From Diphasiastrum complanatum (Eukaryota; Streptophyta; Lycopodiopsida; Lycopodiales; Lycopodiaceae): a stretch of DNA of 64,000 bases. The first letter of the stretch is position 1; each line of letters begins with the position of its first letter. The translations under genes and the position numbers were made by a program. Shown here piece by piece: positions 10,040-21,393 of this stretch. The notes beneath the pieces were generated by a model that worked only from the letters and a program-made list of their open reading frames with translations, was not told where the DNA came from and did not search any database. The DNA lies in the NCBI GenBank assembly GCA_029204225.1, contig CM055100.1, forward strand, positions 20,044,155-20,108,154, read 5' to 3'.

Positions 10040-11230
10040 TAGTATGAGGAATTGTTGTCATAACCTACTAGAAATCCCTGCTCGGCTTTCTCATCAAGCT
10101 TCTCTCGAAGCTTATCAGGAATATGTGCATGTGATGCACAGCCAAAGATTCTGACATGAGACAGGTTGGGCTTTCTACCCCACCATAGCACATGTGGTGT
10201 CGTGTGAGGAACACGAGATTTGCCTGTCTTGTTCTGGATGTATGCGGCTGTAGCTACTGCTTCAGCCCACAGTGCCCTTGGAGCTTTTGAATAGGCCATC
10301 ATGCATCTGGCTGCTTCCATTAGGGTCCTGTTCTTTTGTTCAGCAACACCATTGTGCTGCAGTTTGTAGGCTACAGTTCTTCTGTGAATGATATCACGAT
10401 CATTGCAGAAGTCAGTGAAGCGATTCGAGATATATTTGCCACCTCGATCCGTTCTGATCTGCTTCACCTTGCTGCTTGTACATCTCTCTGCCCAATTCAC
10501 GTATTCTGTGAATTTATTGAGTGCTTCAGATTTATTCTAAATAAAATACACTCTGGCAAACTTGCCATAATCTTCAATGAAAGTTATATAATATTTCAAA
10601 CCTCCTACTGAGATCACGGAATGGTCCACAGATGTTAGACTGCACTAGCTCCAGAATCTTGGTCGTTCTGTAGGAGTCTTTGACGAATGGAGTGCGCGAC
10701 ATCTTGCCTTTCAAACATGCATCACAAGTGGTCGAACTGGTTGCATTTGAGATGCTGACCCCTGTTATCGCTCCATGATGACTTGTCTGGTAAAGTGTCA
10801 TTGAGTTCATGTGGCAGAGTCTTTTGTGCCACAGAGTGTCTCGCGAGTTGTCATGGGTCTGATGCATCTGATCTTTAGGTAGGCGTACCTTCAGATGATG
10901 CAGATTGCCTTTCCTTCTACCTTGAGCTATGAGAGTGCTGGTGTTGGCGTCAATCACGTTGCATGCTTCATTAGAAAATGTCACACGCATCCTTGCATCT
11001 GCTATTCTTGCTACAGAGAGCAAGTCTTGCTGCAGGGTTGGCACGAACAGAACGTCTTCGAGTCGTATGTCTCTATCGTTGGTGTTGAGCCATAGTGAAC
11101 CAATGTCATTCACTTGATGTCTAGATCCATCTCCAAGAACTATGAATCTTGAGGGATCCGCACTTCTGAAATCAGACATTATTCATCTTGATGTCACGAA
11201 GTGGGAGGTGGCTTCTAATTCTAAGATCAC
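10040..11230 (-). pseudogene. Copia element 1: protease remnant and integrase
   Basis: Reading 5' to 3' on the - strand: a protease tail (FIVLGDGSRHQVNDIG, LLSVARIAD), the pre-integrase zinc finger (LWHKRLCHMNS ... CDACLKGK), and an integrase core (QIRTDRGGKYISNRF, NGVAEQKNRTLMEAARCMM, ALWAEAVATAAY) to the PHVLWWGRKPNLSHVRIFG block and GFLVGYDNN. The protease active site is destroyed: where DSGATSHF is expected the sequence reads ELEATSHF and a stop follows at about 11186. A frame break lies between 10500 and 10574. RT and RNase H are absent; the element is truncated at the gypsy join near 10040. Confidence 0.9.
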
Positions 11231-12360
11231 CTCATGTGTGTCAGATGTTGATGCTGCACACACATCTTCACAGATGTAGGCGGTCTATCAATTTCTGTTC
11301 GTTCTTTCTTTGCCCATCTTCGAGCCCCCGGACTCCTTGACATAGGAAGAACTATTGTTGTTCTCCTGTCTGTTCTGTGCTGATCTGTTTCTTGGGTTTT
11401 GGTGACAATCCATGGCTGCATGGCCCTTCTTATGGCAATGGATACACTCAATCTTGGGATTGAGCCAGCAGGTATCTACTGTATGCCCGTCTCTTCTGCA
11501 TCTCACACAGGTCTTCTTGTCTGTATCTTGTTGTTTTGACCTCCCTTTGGTCTTCCAATTGATCTTGCTGGTCTCCTATGCTTGCTGGTCACGATCCTGC
11601 CTCTGATTCGATTCCCTCTTAGGCTTGATTTGTTTCTTGGATTTATCTCTGTTGTCGTAGAGGGCCTAGTCAGAACCATCCTTGTGATCAAGGTGTTCTC
11701 TGGCCTCGACTTCCTCTCGAATCTCGACAATCGCCTTTTCGAGGTTCATGGTAGGATCTTTCGGGAGCAGGGTTCATGTCGTCTGGAAAGATCTGGGTAA
11801 GGCTCTCAACATGTACGTGAGCTGCTTCTCAGCTGATACTGCATTCTCTGAGATAAAAACAGATCCTTGATCTTTCTCACGAAGGATGTGAGGTCTTTTC
11901 CATCCCATTGTAGATTTGTCAACTGATCTTCCAACATCATGATCTGACCTCTTGATTTCGTCTAAAATCTTGTGAGCAGTGCATCCCACATCTCTTTAGC
12001 TTTGGAGAGTGTAGCCAGGTCAAGTGTAAGGCTATCTTTGATGGAAGATGATAGCAAGGCTACTGCCTTGTCGTTTTTCTCCCTCCATTAGTGTAGCTCC
12101 TTGCCTGTTGTCGTAGGCATTTCTTCTGTGCCATCCACCCAGGGGAAGAGTCCTTCGTCCTTGAGTATTAAAGATGTCTTAACTTTCTAGGCTAGAAAAT
12201 TAGATCCTGAAGAATCAAGTATAGTGCAGATCTTGTTCTGCATGCTGCCGATCGAAGCCATTGCTTCTTGAAGTCTGTTTCTTTGTTGATGGTTGTCTGT
12301 CTGAATGCTTGGCCTCCAGGATATGCTAGCTTCTTGGCTATGTCAGAATATGACAGGATA
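11231..12360 (-). pseudogene. Copia element 1: gag with zinc knuckle
   Basis: The - strand frame 11506-11288 encodes IECIHCHKKGHAAMDCHQN, a perfect CX2CX4HX4C nucleocapsid knuckle. It is preceded by CRRDGHTVDTCW, which looks like a second knuckle. Upstream (11774-12360) the capsid part is broken over several frames. Its position just downstream of the PBS at 12365-12376 fits the start of a copia internal region. No intact frame remains. Confidence 0.8.
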
Positions 12361-12364
12361 AGCA

Positions 12365-12412
12365 GCTCTGATACCACTGATGAGAAGAGGATCGTGATAC
12401 GCTCTAATACCA
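12365..12412 (-). other. Copia element 1: primer-binding site, duplicated
   Basis: The reverse complement of 12365-12376 is TGGTATCAGAGC, the initiator tRNA-Met PBS used by most plant copia elements. A diverged copy, TGGTATTAGAGC, lies 36 bp away at 12401-12412, also following a TTATCAG-like LTR end. A 36-bp tandem duplication spanning the LTR terminus and PBS explains this. Confidence 0.85.
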
Positions 12413-12413
12413 C

Positions 12414-13085
12414 TGATAAGAAAAAGAAAGTGATTGACGGATGAGAAATTCGTCGGATTCGCGAAACTTTTGCGAAGGCGAATCAATCACGACTCTCTTC
12501 AGCTCGGATGGAGTTCAGATGCGACCGTTGGACACTGCCAGTTGAGTCGCTCCTACAATCCTCCAGAGTGTAGTCAGTCACTACTGATCTATGTTCATAA
12601 ATTTAATACAGCGATCAACAAAGTTTCAACCAAAGTGCGAAATTCAAAAAGAACAAGAAAACTCAGACATATGAAATATCAGCATAAGCATTCAACATCC
12701 AAGATCAGACACAACAGGAAAATAATCTATATTAATTCTCTCTGAATTTCTTCAAGCACTGCATGCGAATCCACGCAGTGCGTTGGCATGAAAGAAACAT
12801 GGTTTTGAGTAGTAGTCTCGCTTTACTAGCGGACAGTTGGATCTTCTGATCCTAGACAGAATTGTCTTCACGTGTAGGTGGACATGTATTCTAGCATCAG
12901 ACTTCTTCACTCTGTTACACTATGTGTATTCTATTTTTAATCTATATGTCAAGTATGATCCAGTAAGTACAATCTCTCTGTGTAAATCTAAGATTAGAGT
13001 GATTAAGCATCTACAACTAATCAGAGAATTACAAGAGTGACAGATTAGCCACGACCTAGGGAGTATCTGTTGACGTCATGCCATC
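12414..13085 (-). mobile_element. Copia element 1: 5' LTR (outer end approximate)
   Basis: Noncoding sequence directly upstream (on the - strand) of the PBS, ending in CA next to it, as an LTR should. The outer end is a guess placed near the TGACGTCA word at 13073-13080. I saw no second LTR of this element in the window, so the limits cannot be confirmed. Confidence 0.45.
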
Positions 13086-13540
<455 letters not shown>

Positions 13541-13736
13541 GTTGTAGCCAAAAATCAGTTGTTATCCATGTATAGACAGAAGTTTACTAGTAAAGGCAAA
13601 AGTTACATCTTCAAGCAATATGCATAGCCCAAAAAGAAGAAGTATCATTATGTTTAAAAAGTAAAGCTTGTCGTATAATATACCATTTTGTTGGGGTGAC
13701 TACGTTGTTCAATATACGAATGTAATTATGGTTTTT

Positions 13737-13895
13737 TTTTTTTTGCATACATTATTATTAAGCAACTGCTGGTTGTTATATACAACTTGGTTAAGCCATT
13801 TACGAAGCTCGGCTCCTTAGATGTCACCACACAGTGGTCGAGGTTCGAGCCTACACCTTTCCGGTGATAGTCAACAACTTCACCCATACACTCCA
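13737..13895 (-). mobile_element. tRNA-derived SINE-like unit, right copy
   Basis: Inverted counterpart of the unit at 4972-5135. On the - strand it reads TGGGTGAAGTTG (box A-like), then GGCTCGAACCTC (box B-like), the shared body, AATAATAATG and a run of about 14 A. The A tail coincides with the inner end of the right arm. Confidence 0.5.
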
Positions 13896-15283
13896 CTCAG
13901 ATAGACACGATGTTTTTACAAATTTTGCCAAATCAATTCCTTCGTAATGTTGTTGACTTCATGCTTGAGAAGAGAGAACCTGATTGGTATGTGAATCATG
14001 CTCACAAGAGTAGTAGGAGTTGAAAGAACTTGTAACCAGTGTTCAGAAAAGCCGGCATCTCTTGAGAATGGAATTGACATATGTCGTCGAAAACCGATTT
14101 CATAAAAAATTCATAAGAAGTTGACTTTCAAAAAACCGACAACTTTTTTTAAATGCAAAATTTTTGAGTTTATTCATTTTCACTTGGAGGAAATTTTTGT
14201 TAGGTAAACTAGTTAGATCTTTATAAAAGTTGGGTTACATAGGTTTATTGAGTCAATAAAATGGATTTTTAGTGTCAATATTTAATGTTTTGTCGGCAAA
14301 AACTCTGAGATGCACAAAGGCAAAGAATTTCAAAACCCGATAACTTCACAAATTTGCACGAAATTAGAGGGAAACCTCGAGGAGGTTTCCGAACTAGTGC
14401 TCACAGAGAACCGGCAAAGTCCTACAACCAACCGACTAGTTTTAAAATTTACCGATTGATCTTGAAACAAGCGAAAAATCAAAAGTCCAAGAACCGGCTG
14501 AAAATCTTAGCAGCATGAAACTTATCCTTGATGCAAAAATAGGAGGAATTTTTTTAAGAATACTTTAACATAATTCATTGAATTACATATGTTTTGTATT
14601 GACTTTTAGTAGTAGATACACACATGTTATAGTAAGTAGCATTACTCTTTAAGTCCCATCTTGCAAATTTAGCTTAAAGTACGTTAAAAATAAGTATGTT
14701 ATTGAGCATTATAGACTATTTGAATTTTTTTACCAAGTTTCAAATTGCGACGATGAATGTCAATAATCTATTTGCAAGGTGCACTTTTTAACTTCGATAA
14801 AATATCGACAAACTTTGAAAGTTGTAGGAACTTGGAGGTTCGAGGAAAAAAAAAAAAAATCGGCTGAACCAAGAAACTGTAGGAAGACAACCTACTTGCA
14901 AAAAAAAAGAGCGTGCAAAAAAAAGAGCGTGAGCACTTGAGCACTCTTCTTAACACTCACTTGTAAGTTGCATGGATTGGAATGTGGAGAATAACTATTT
15001 AGCATTTAGTATTAAGATGCAACTTGAAGTTATGCGAAATATGGGCCAATAAATGCCCATGTGTGGTGAGAGATTAAGAGAGTTTATTGGCCAGCCCCAT
15101 AGCCCCATTCACTCACGTGGGAATGGGGCCAGTTCATTCTCTCATCATTTTTCAAACTTGAAAGATAAAGACTGAGCCTCGTCTCGCCAATCCTTCTTAT
15201 TAACAAGGTGGCGTAGGTGGCGTGGAATGCTCATTTCTCTCTCTCTCTCTCTCTCAGCTGCTGCTGCTTTTGCTTTGTGGGCG

Positions 15284-16732
15284 ATGGAGCTGCAGCTGAT
15301 GCCACAGGCATGCCTTCGATTTCGATTTGATGCAGGTGAGGAAGATGGATTGGCGCATAGGTGACTCAAGCACTACTGCGGCTCCCATACCATATTGTTG
15401 GTTGGAGAGGGGGACTTTTCCTTCTCCTGCTCCTTGGCTATGGCCTTCGGATCCGCAGTGAACATGGTTCCCACCTCTTTGGATTCAAAGGGTAAGATTG
15501 CTTAGCCTCCTATTGCACTTTCTTTGCAGATTTTTCAGGAGTGGTTAGGAATAGGTAGAGTAAATAGGTGCAAAGTGGGTTTATCGATATGCATGGCAGG
15601 TATTCTTCAGAAGAAATATAGCACAGCTTCTGTGACTGTGAACGTGGATGCCACAGTCATGGCGGCATCGAAGCTACTAAATGGGAGACTGTTTGATCGA
15701 ATTGTTTACAATTTCCCACACGCTGGATTTTTCGGTTCTGAGGATCGCAAGGATGTTATCAGGTAGGTAACACGAAGAAATTGTCTCATGGATTTCATCC
15801 ATTATAACAAGAATTACAAGCTTTATCTGAACCGAAGTTTTTCTTGTACACGCAGGAAGCACCAGCTTCTTATGCGAAAATTCTTCGAGAATGCAGCGAA
15901 GATGCTTGTACCAGGAGGGGAGGTTCACGTCTCCCACAAAGACCATGGACCATACAAGAAGTGGAAGCTAGCAAGGGTTGTTTGGAATTGAAAGAAAGCG
16001 TGAAATTTGATCCGGCTGATTATCCGGGGTACGTCAACCGCCGCGGAGATGGAGCGAACAGCGGAAAACCTTTTCCCCTTGGAGAATGCCGAACAATTAA
16101 ACTCGTTTACAGGTTTGAAACTACTGAACATACTCTCCCGTACATTTTCTAACCTCGCATGCTTCTTGGAAAGAAGAATTCGTCCTCAACTGAAACGAAT
16201 TTGTCTTGCCGCATTTGCTTGCAGTGCAATGCTCGCAGCAATCAGGGCATTTCCAAGCTTCTCGCCCTCCATGCTGCTGGCTGAGGGATTCTATGCAGAG
16301 GCTAAACAGGAGGAGCTCTCTCAATCTGGAAAGCGTCGCTTTGAACCTAATCTGGAAGACCAAGAGTGCAGAACTTCCATCAGGCAACGAACAGAGATGG
16401 GTTGGCAAGAAACTTTCTTCTTCAGGAGATCATCTGTTCAAGTTCCTGTAGCACCAGCCAATTTCTTTGGAGATTTTATGTCACGCCCAGGGGCCATAGT
16501 CAGAAGATTCAAGCCATACCCACCTGCACTTCCCTCTCCCCAATCAGCACCAGTAATACATCATGCCTCCCGGAAGCTCGTACTGGTTCATCCTCCAACA
16601 CAACAACAGCTATTTACCTTAGGACAACGTAATTTCAATATTCAGAGCTGTACACCTATGGCTCACCAGTCACAGCACATAGTTGTTCAGCAGCATTCAT
16701 CTATGCCACCTCTTCCACTGCGTCTGCTATAG
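15284..16732 (+). pseudogene. BMT5-like methyltransferase-domain gene, right copy (broken)
   Basis: Exons 15284-15491, 15600-15762, 15856-16112 and 16225-16732 use GT/AG sites at the same places as the left copy. The SAM-loop motif LLVGEGDFSFS, RLFDRIVYNFPHAGF and GGEVHVSHKDHGPYKKW are all present. Three changes separate it from the left copy in the domain: a 12-bp insertion next to a TGA at 15362-15364 (codon 27; TGG in the left copy), an in-frame 36-bp loss in exon 2 near 15644, and a 13-bp loss between two GCTAGC words near 15970 that shifts exon 3 out of frame. Exon 4 joins in frame and stays open to TAG at 16730-16732. It differs from the left copy only by indels of 6, 21 and 3 bp. The domain is non-functional as written. 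Confidence 0.85.
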
Positions 16733-17245
16733 CTACATGTCTATAACCTGAAATCTTGGTTTTGTGGAGCATGTCGGTGAAAACTGGAGCAGCGCAGCAT
16801 CTCACTTCTTGCACAGGGAAGTTTAGCAGCACTTTACAGCTGATGCCACTGCCTTTATTGGCTTCATTGGCTCCCTTGGTCAATGCTACCATCCATTGTA
16901 GGCAAATGCAATCTTTTCCTCTTGAAAGCTTGAGAACGTTTCCTGCAAACTGCCATATACAGTTGGTTTTGTCTCAAAGTGCCAAAGTGTTATGCTGATG
17001 TGAAAAAAGTTTCCATAATACTCCTTGCTTCCAAAAATGCCTCTGTTTTCAATGCTCTCATTTCTTTCTAACATTTAGTGTCTCTTTTGACTTTGAGCAT
17101 GCACTTGAACACCAATTTAGCTTGTCCTATCTTCCAATCACCTTGTTTTTCTTTGGATTAGGGTCAAGCTCCTAACACTTTGAAGAGGAAATGAAAGGAA
17201 GTCCTGATCAAGACAATACCTAAGGGACACATGTGGAGTAGATCA

Positions 17246-18460
17246 TTCATACTAGCTCCTCATACTATATCGCTCCAGTGCACATTTGTCCAAGCTTTAT
17301 TGGATTTTTTTTTTTGAATAGAGGATGCACTTTCGAGCGTAGAGGTTGGTTCTGTTTCAAAAGGAGGGTCCAACTCTTTTTTTATTCGGAATGCATTATT
17401 ATGCCTATTAGAAAATCATGCATGTGTTAGATTATCTATGTAATATTTATCATGTATATAATATATAGTTTGACATATTAATAAATTCATCTACCTATAT
17501 ATGATTAAACTAGAAACATGATTAAACTAGAAACGAAGGCCAGCCTCATAGTCTTTACATCTAAGTTAAAGTTCGACGTTCTAGGATGCTTTGAACATGT
17601 ATGTTAGTCTTTGAACTTCATCCAATACAATTTCAGAATATTGATGTAACTTGCAAGGTATATGTGACATCATTACAATGTTTCTTATGTTGATGACTCT
17701 AATACTTTAATTTGGAGATTATGTAATGATAAATTTAACTAGAATAGGCAACCTAGAGAGATCATTGTATGAGAAATACCTTAGTTCCTAGAGACTAGAT
17801 ACATGCACAACCAAGAGAAACAATACGAGCTTACAAAAAAATGGAAATAGAGAACTTTTAAAGGAGTCATTAAAAAAAATTTAACAAAAAACATGAACAA
17901 TAAAATTAGAAATGCTTGAAGTTGTATTCTCATGTATTGAAAGATCTTTTTTTTTTAATCCTCAACTTTCCAGTCCAAGCTCAAAAGTCTTTGAACAAAA
18001 GCTTGTTGTTTATCAAATATATCTATTAACTTAGTTTTTTGGGCATAAACATAATACAAAATCCAATTAATTTTTTTTAAAATGACAATGCTACAATAAG
18101 ACTATCCATATTCACAAAACCATGAATATTATTGACAACCTTTGAAATTAAATACAAAAAGAAGTATTCATATGTATTATTTTGATCAAGATACAACAAT
18201 ATTAATTTTGATATGCAGATTCAACATACTGGAGAATTAATGGAAAAAATGTTTCATGACAAGTAGGTTTCATATTTTGTACTTTATAGAAATGTTTCTT
18301 TGTCCAACTTATGTCTTTGGTTTGTCCTTCATTGAACTTCTAAATATGTGACATACAAAGGAGAAGTGCATTGTAGTAACATGGATATGAATACTTTAAT
18401 TTATATCATAATGCACTAGGAGTAATGGTCACACATGAGCTTTGACATGACAAGTTTGTT
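17246..18460. other. No gene recognised
   Basis: AT-rich DNA beyond the end of the right arm, with short direct repeats (for example ATGATTAAACTAGAAAC twice near 17500). No coding motif seen. Confidence 0.5.
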
Positions 18461-18654
18461 GAGGGTTTTGGCAACATACACAAACACATTCCTATATGTA
18501 GCACCAACAGATATGCCATTAGTGAGCCATTCGCCAAGAGGGTTTCCATAACCTCTCAAGGTGAACTTGTTTATACCAATGAAGGGTTAAACCCATGTTA
18601 TCACCAAAGAACCTCCTAATACTTCAAATGCTGATTTTGAAGATCAAGCGAACA

Positions 18655-19285
18655 GAAGGAAATGAGCAGATATTCTTATTAGTCCATCATCGGCAATGTA
18701 CTCTATGATCTGCACACGTCCTTATATAGTAAGCACATTGTCGCAATATATGTCTACTCTAGGCCTATAACATTGGAAGGCTCTACAATGATTAATGAGG
18801 TACATTCAAACGACAAGGCAATATGTTTTCGCTATAACAGAAATACAGATGTTGCACTCACACTTGTTACCTATACAAATTTTGATTGGGCAAGAGACAT
18901 TCATACTAGAAAATTCACGTCTAGGTATATATGTTTCCTTGTAGGAGGACCCATTTCATGGAAAATGAAAAAGCATAAATGCATTTTGTTGTCCTCTACG
19001 GAATGTGAATACATTGCAGCTACATCAGCAGTAAAGGAGATCGTATGGCTTAGAAGGTTGTTTCAGAATCTGCAATTTTCGCAAATCGGCCCAACTCATG
19101 CTAGAACCAAACACATAGAGGTTCAGTTTCATTCTCTTAGAGAAAAGGTTCAGAACAAGGATATTGTACTAAGTTACTATCACACAGACAATATGTTGGC
19201 TAATATTTTGACAAAACCATTGTCAAGAGAAAAATATTCCACTTTGGTAGAATTGTTAAGTCTCAAGCTGAATTCAAATTTGTAG
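18655..19285 (+). pseudogene. Copia fragment 2: end of RT and RNase H
   Basis: A broken RT end (SAMYSMICTRPYIV) leads into an open frame with the copia RNase H signatures TRKFTSRYICFLVGGPISWK, LLSSTECEYIA, KEIVWLRRLF, THARTKHIEVQFHSLRE and ANILTKPLSREKY. The middle block carrying the third catalytic Asp (usually DNQSA) is missing: FQNLQFSQIG joins directly to THARTKH. The usual first motif is also altered (TNFDWARD). Inactive as written. A polypurine tract follows 10 bp after the stop, so this is the true 3' end of an element. Confidence 0.9.
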
Positions 19286-19295
19286 CAGTAAGCTT

Positions 19296-19304
19296 AAGGG
19301 GGAG
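19296..19304 (+). other. Polypurine tract of copia fragment 2
   Basis: AAGGGGGAG just after the RNase H frame is the typical plus-strand priming site next to a copia 3' LTR. The LTR would start near 19306 (TTGGAGTATAGTC). Its 3' end is not visible; sequence to about 19740 has no other identity. Confidence 0.7.
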
Positions 19305-19852
19305 TCTTGGAGTATAGTCTTACTCTTACGCATCCTTTCCACTCTTCTCATCACTTGAAAAAATCACTTTCTCAAGCATCGGCATAAATGAACTAAGTTT
19401 CCTACAGTTTGCAGAAATACATGCAAAAGTTTCACAGGCAGAAATCGCAACTACACCGCAAGAGTTTCTACTATGGTCTCATGTGGCGGCACAACTTACC
19501 GAAGGAAACCTCAAAGTCATCACTTGCGGCCAACATGCGAAGACTGCAGCTCACCCCAAAGCACTGCCAAGACACCGCAAGTTATCACTTGCGGTCACCT
19601 ACAAAGTGAACGACCGGCAGAAGGGAATTGCAAGTCAACGCCTGCAGTCACTCTCACTCTTTATTTTTTTTATCAAAACCTATCTGGTAGAAACAGAGAA
19701 TAGCACAGCTGTCTCAGATGCCTAATTATTCGCATTTTCCATGGTTGTCTACGACACCTGTTCTAATATCTAAACAAATTAGAACTGCTCTACATTCTTA
19801 ATCTCCAAGCAATCCAAGATCTTTAATTCATCAGTTTTTAACTATTTCATCA

Positions 19853-20542
19853 TTGTTTTTGTTTGATTGGAGTGATGACCTCTATTCTGTTGTGGCCTAT
19901 CAGACTACCCTTTGTGTGTGTCAGTTCGTCATCATTACCTCCAACATGTTTGTGACCTTGAATGATGAATCCTCTAAGAATCATATTGGCAAAGATGTGG
20001 TTGAGATCAAGGAGGAGCTTGATCAAGAGGAGGAGCAAAATCTGAGAGCTTCAACTATTTCAAAGAGAGTCACAAGAGCAAAAATGGAACTCTCAATGCT
20101 CATTTTTGTGGACAAGGAAATGCAAGTTGGAGAGGGGGTTACATTTTGTACTTCACTTTTCAAAGTTTGTAAAAAAGTTACTTTGAATTCTAGAGTATGG
20201 AATGCAAGGTGGTTTTCATGTCTAGTTACTCTTGAATGTGCTAGAAGTAAGCATGCTATTTTCATTCATAAGTTGAAAGATTGTGACTTCATTTTCAAAG
20301 AGGCATATTGTGAATTTTGTATGATAGTAAGTGAATCATCCTTGAAGGACACTTATATCCATACAAGAGTATTTGGCCTCATTAGCTTCAAGTTCAACAA
20401 GTATGTAATGCAAATTGCTAGTGGTAAGCAATTGAGGACTAGTCAATTTAGCATAAATCATCCTTGTGATTCTTTTGTTGACTTGAAAGATTATCATGAT
20501 AAAAACATTCAAGTTTTGAGACTTGAAAACAAAGATTCTTGA
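19853..20542 (+). CDS. Unassigned 229-codon ORF
   Basis: An uninterrupted frame from the ATG at 19853 (a second candidate ATG at 19946 begins MFVTLNDES) to TGA at 20540. The protein has an acidic segment (KEELDQEEEQN at about residues 53-63), then a Lys/Arg-rich stretch and a Cys/Phe-rich half ending in DLKDYHDKNIQVLRLENKDS. I recognise no domain, signal peptide or membrane segment. It lies between a copia 3' end and a nest of - strand copia fragments, so a transposon-derived or captured ORF is as likely as a host gene. The length in AT-rich DNA full of stops is what makes it notable. Confidence 0.35.
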   Translation: MFLFDWSDDLYSVVAYQTTLCVCQFVIITSNMFVTLNDESSKNHIGKDVVEIKEELDQEEEQNLRASTISKRVTRAKMELSMLIFVDKEMQVGEGVTFCTSLFKVCKKVTLNSRVWNARWFSCLVTLECARSKHAIFIHKLKDCDFIFKEAYCEFCMIVSESSLKDTYIHTRVFGLISFKFNKYVMQIASGKQLRTSQFSINHPCDSFVDLKDYHDKNIQVLRLENKDS

Positions 20543-20899
20543 GATTCTTGAAGAAGATCATGGTTTGGATCCATGTTTTCATCATCAACACCAATAGGGA
20601 GTCGACATGATAAAGACAAAAGACATCAAGGAGGAACCCGAGAAGGAGCACCTGTCTCAAGGAAAAGGAAACCTGAATCTACATCATTATGAAGGCTTGA
20701 GTAAAGAGAAAGGAAAAGCCAGGAATTTTATTCATGTCTCCCTTTACTCATCTTACTTTATATTTGATAGAAAATATGTCATAAATTTGACAATGTCCTT
20801 TGATAATGCTATTATGAACATTGCTTTTCATCCTATATCTTATGATGATGAAATGGTGCTCACTAGATTTGTGAGTCGAAATTATCAGCAGCTTTCCCT

Positions 20900-21393
20900 T
20901 TGTGGTTGATGAACTAATCTTCCACGAAAATGACATTTCTACTGGTGAATGTCTTCTCGGAATCCAAATTGTAGAGCTTGTATGCCTTGTGGTCTGGGGA
21001 ATATCCGATGAAGATCGTTTTCCTGCGCTTGTCATCTAGCTTTCTTCTTAGATCCTCAGGGATCTAAGCGAAAGTGATGTATCCAAACACTCGAATATGT
21101 TTGAGTGATAGTTTTGATCATGTCCACACCTCATAAGGTGTCTTGCCATTCAGGGCTTTGGTGATGGATCGATTCTGTAAATAGGCAGCTGTAGTAATAG
21201 CCTCTGTCCAGAATTTCTTTGGAAGAGAGGCATGGGCCATCATGCTCTTGGCACTTTCAATGAGTGTCCGGTTCTTCCGCTCAGCTACACCATTGGACTG
21301 AGGTGAGTAATTGGTTGTGTATTGTTGAAGTATTCCGTTGGCCTTGCAAAACTCCTTGAATTCTGTGGAGATGTACTCTCTGGCTAAGATAGA
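20900..21393 (-). pseudogene. Copia fragment Z: integrase C-terminal half
   Basis: Reads EYISTEFKEFCKANGILQQY, NYSPQSNGVAERKNRTLIES, KFWTEAITTAAYLQNRS, LNGKTPYEVW, LKHIRVFGYITFA, then RKLDDKRRKTIFIGYSPDHK and VIFVED. These are the last catalytic region and C-terminal blocks of a copia integrase, with stops inside (for example at 21065). It begins abruptly at about 21393, inside what should be RT of fragment Y. Confidence 0.88.

Larger units (their letters stand above)
13737..17245. repeat. Right arm of inverted segmental duplication
   Basis: Reverse-complement counterpart of 1905-5135. Matching landmarks include the SINE-like unit, the ACCAATCACGTTCTC-type upstream sequence, TGGGCCAATAAATGCCCATG (15040), the gene, and the far 3' flank (AAGACAATACCTAAGGGACA at 17211). 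It is about 280 bp longer than the left arm, partly through an extra segment near 14300-14560. Confidence 0.9.

Noticed and set aside
13840-13870. tRNA-like B box on the + strand (GGTTCGAGCC)
   Set aside because: The word is nearly self-complementary; the A box and the A-rich tail place the SINE-like unit on the - strand.
15331-15360. A 25-bp intron (GT...AG) that would remove the premature stop in the right BMT5-like copy
   Set aside because: Far below the minimum size of a plant spliceosomal intron, and the left copy has no such intron.
15524-15766. Independent 80-codon gene starting MQIFQEWLG
   Set aside because: It is intron 1 plus exon 2 of the right BMT5-like copy read through; the left copy shows the true exon border.
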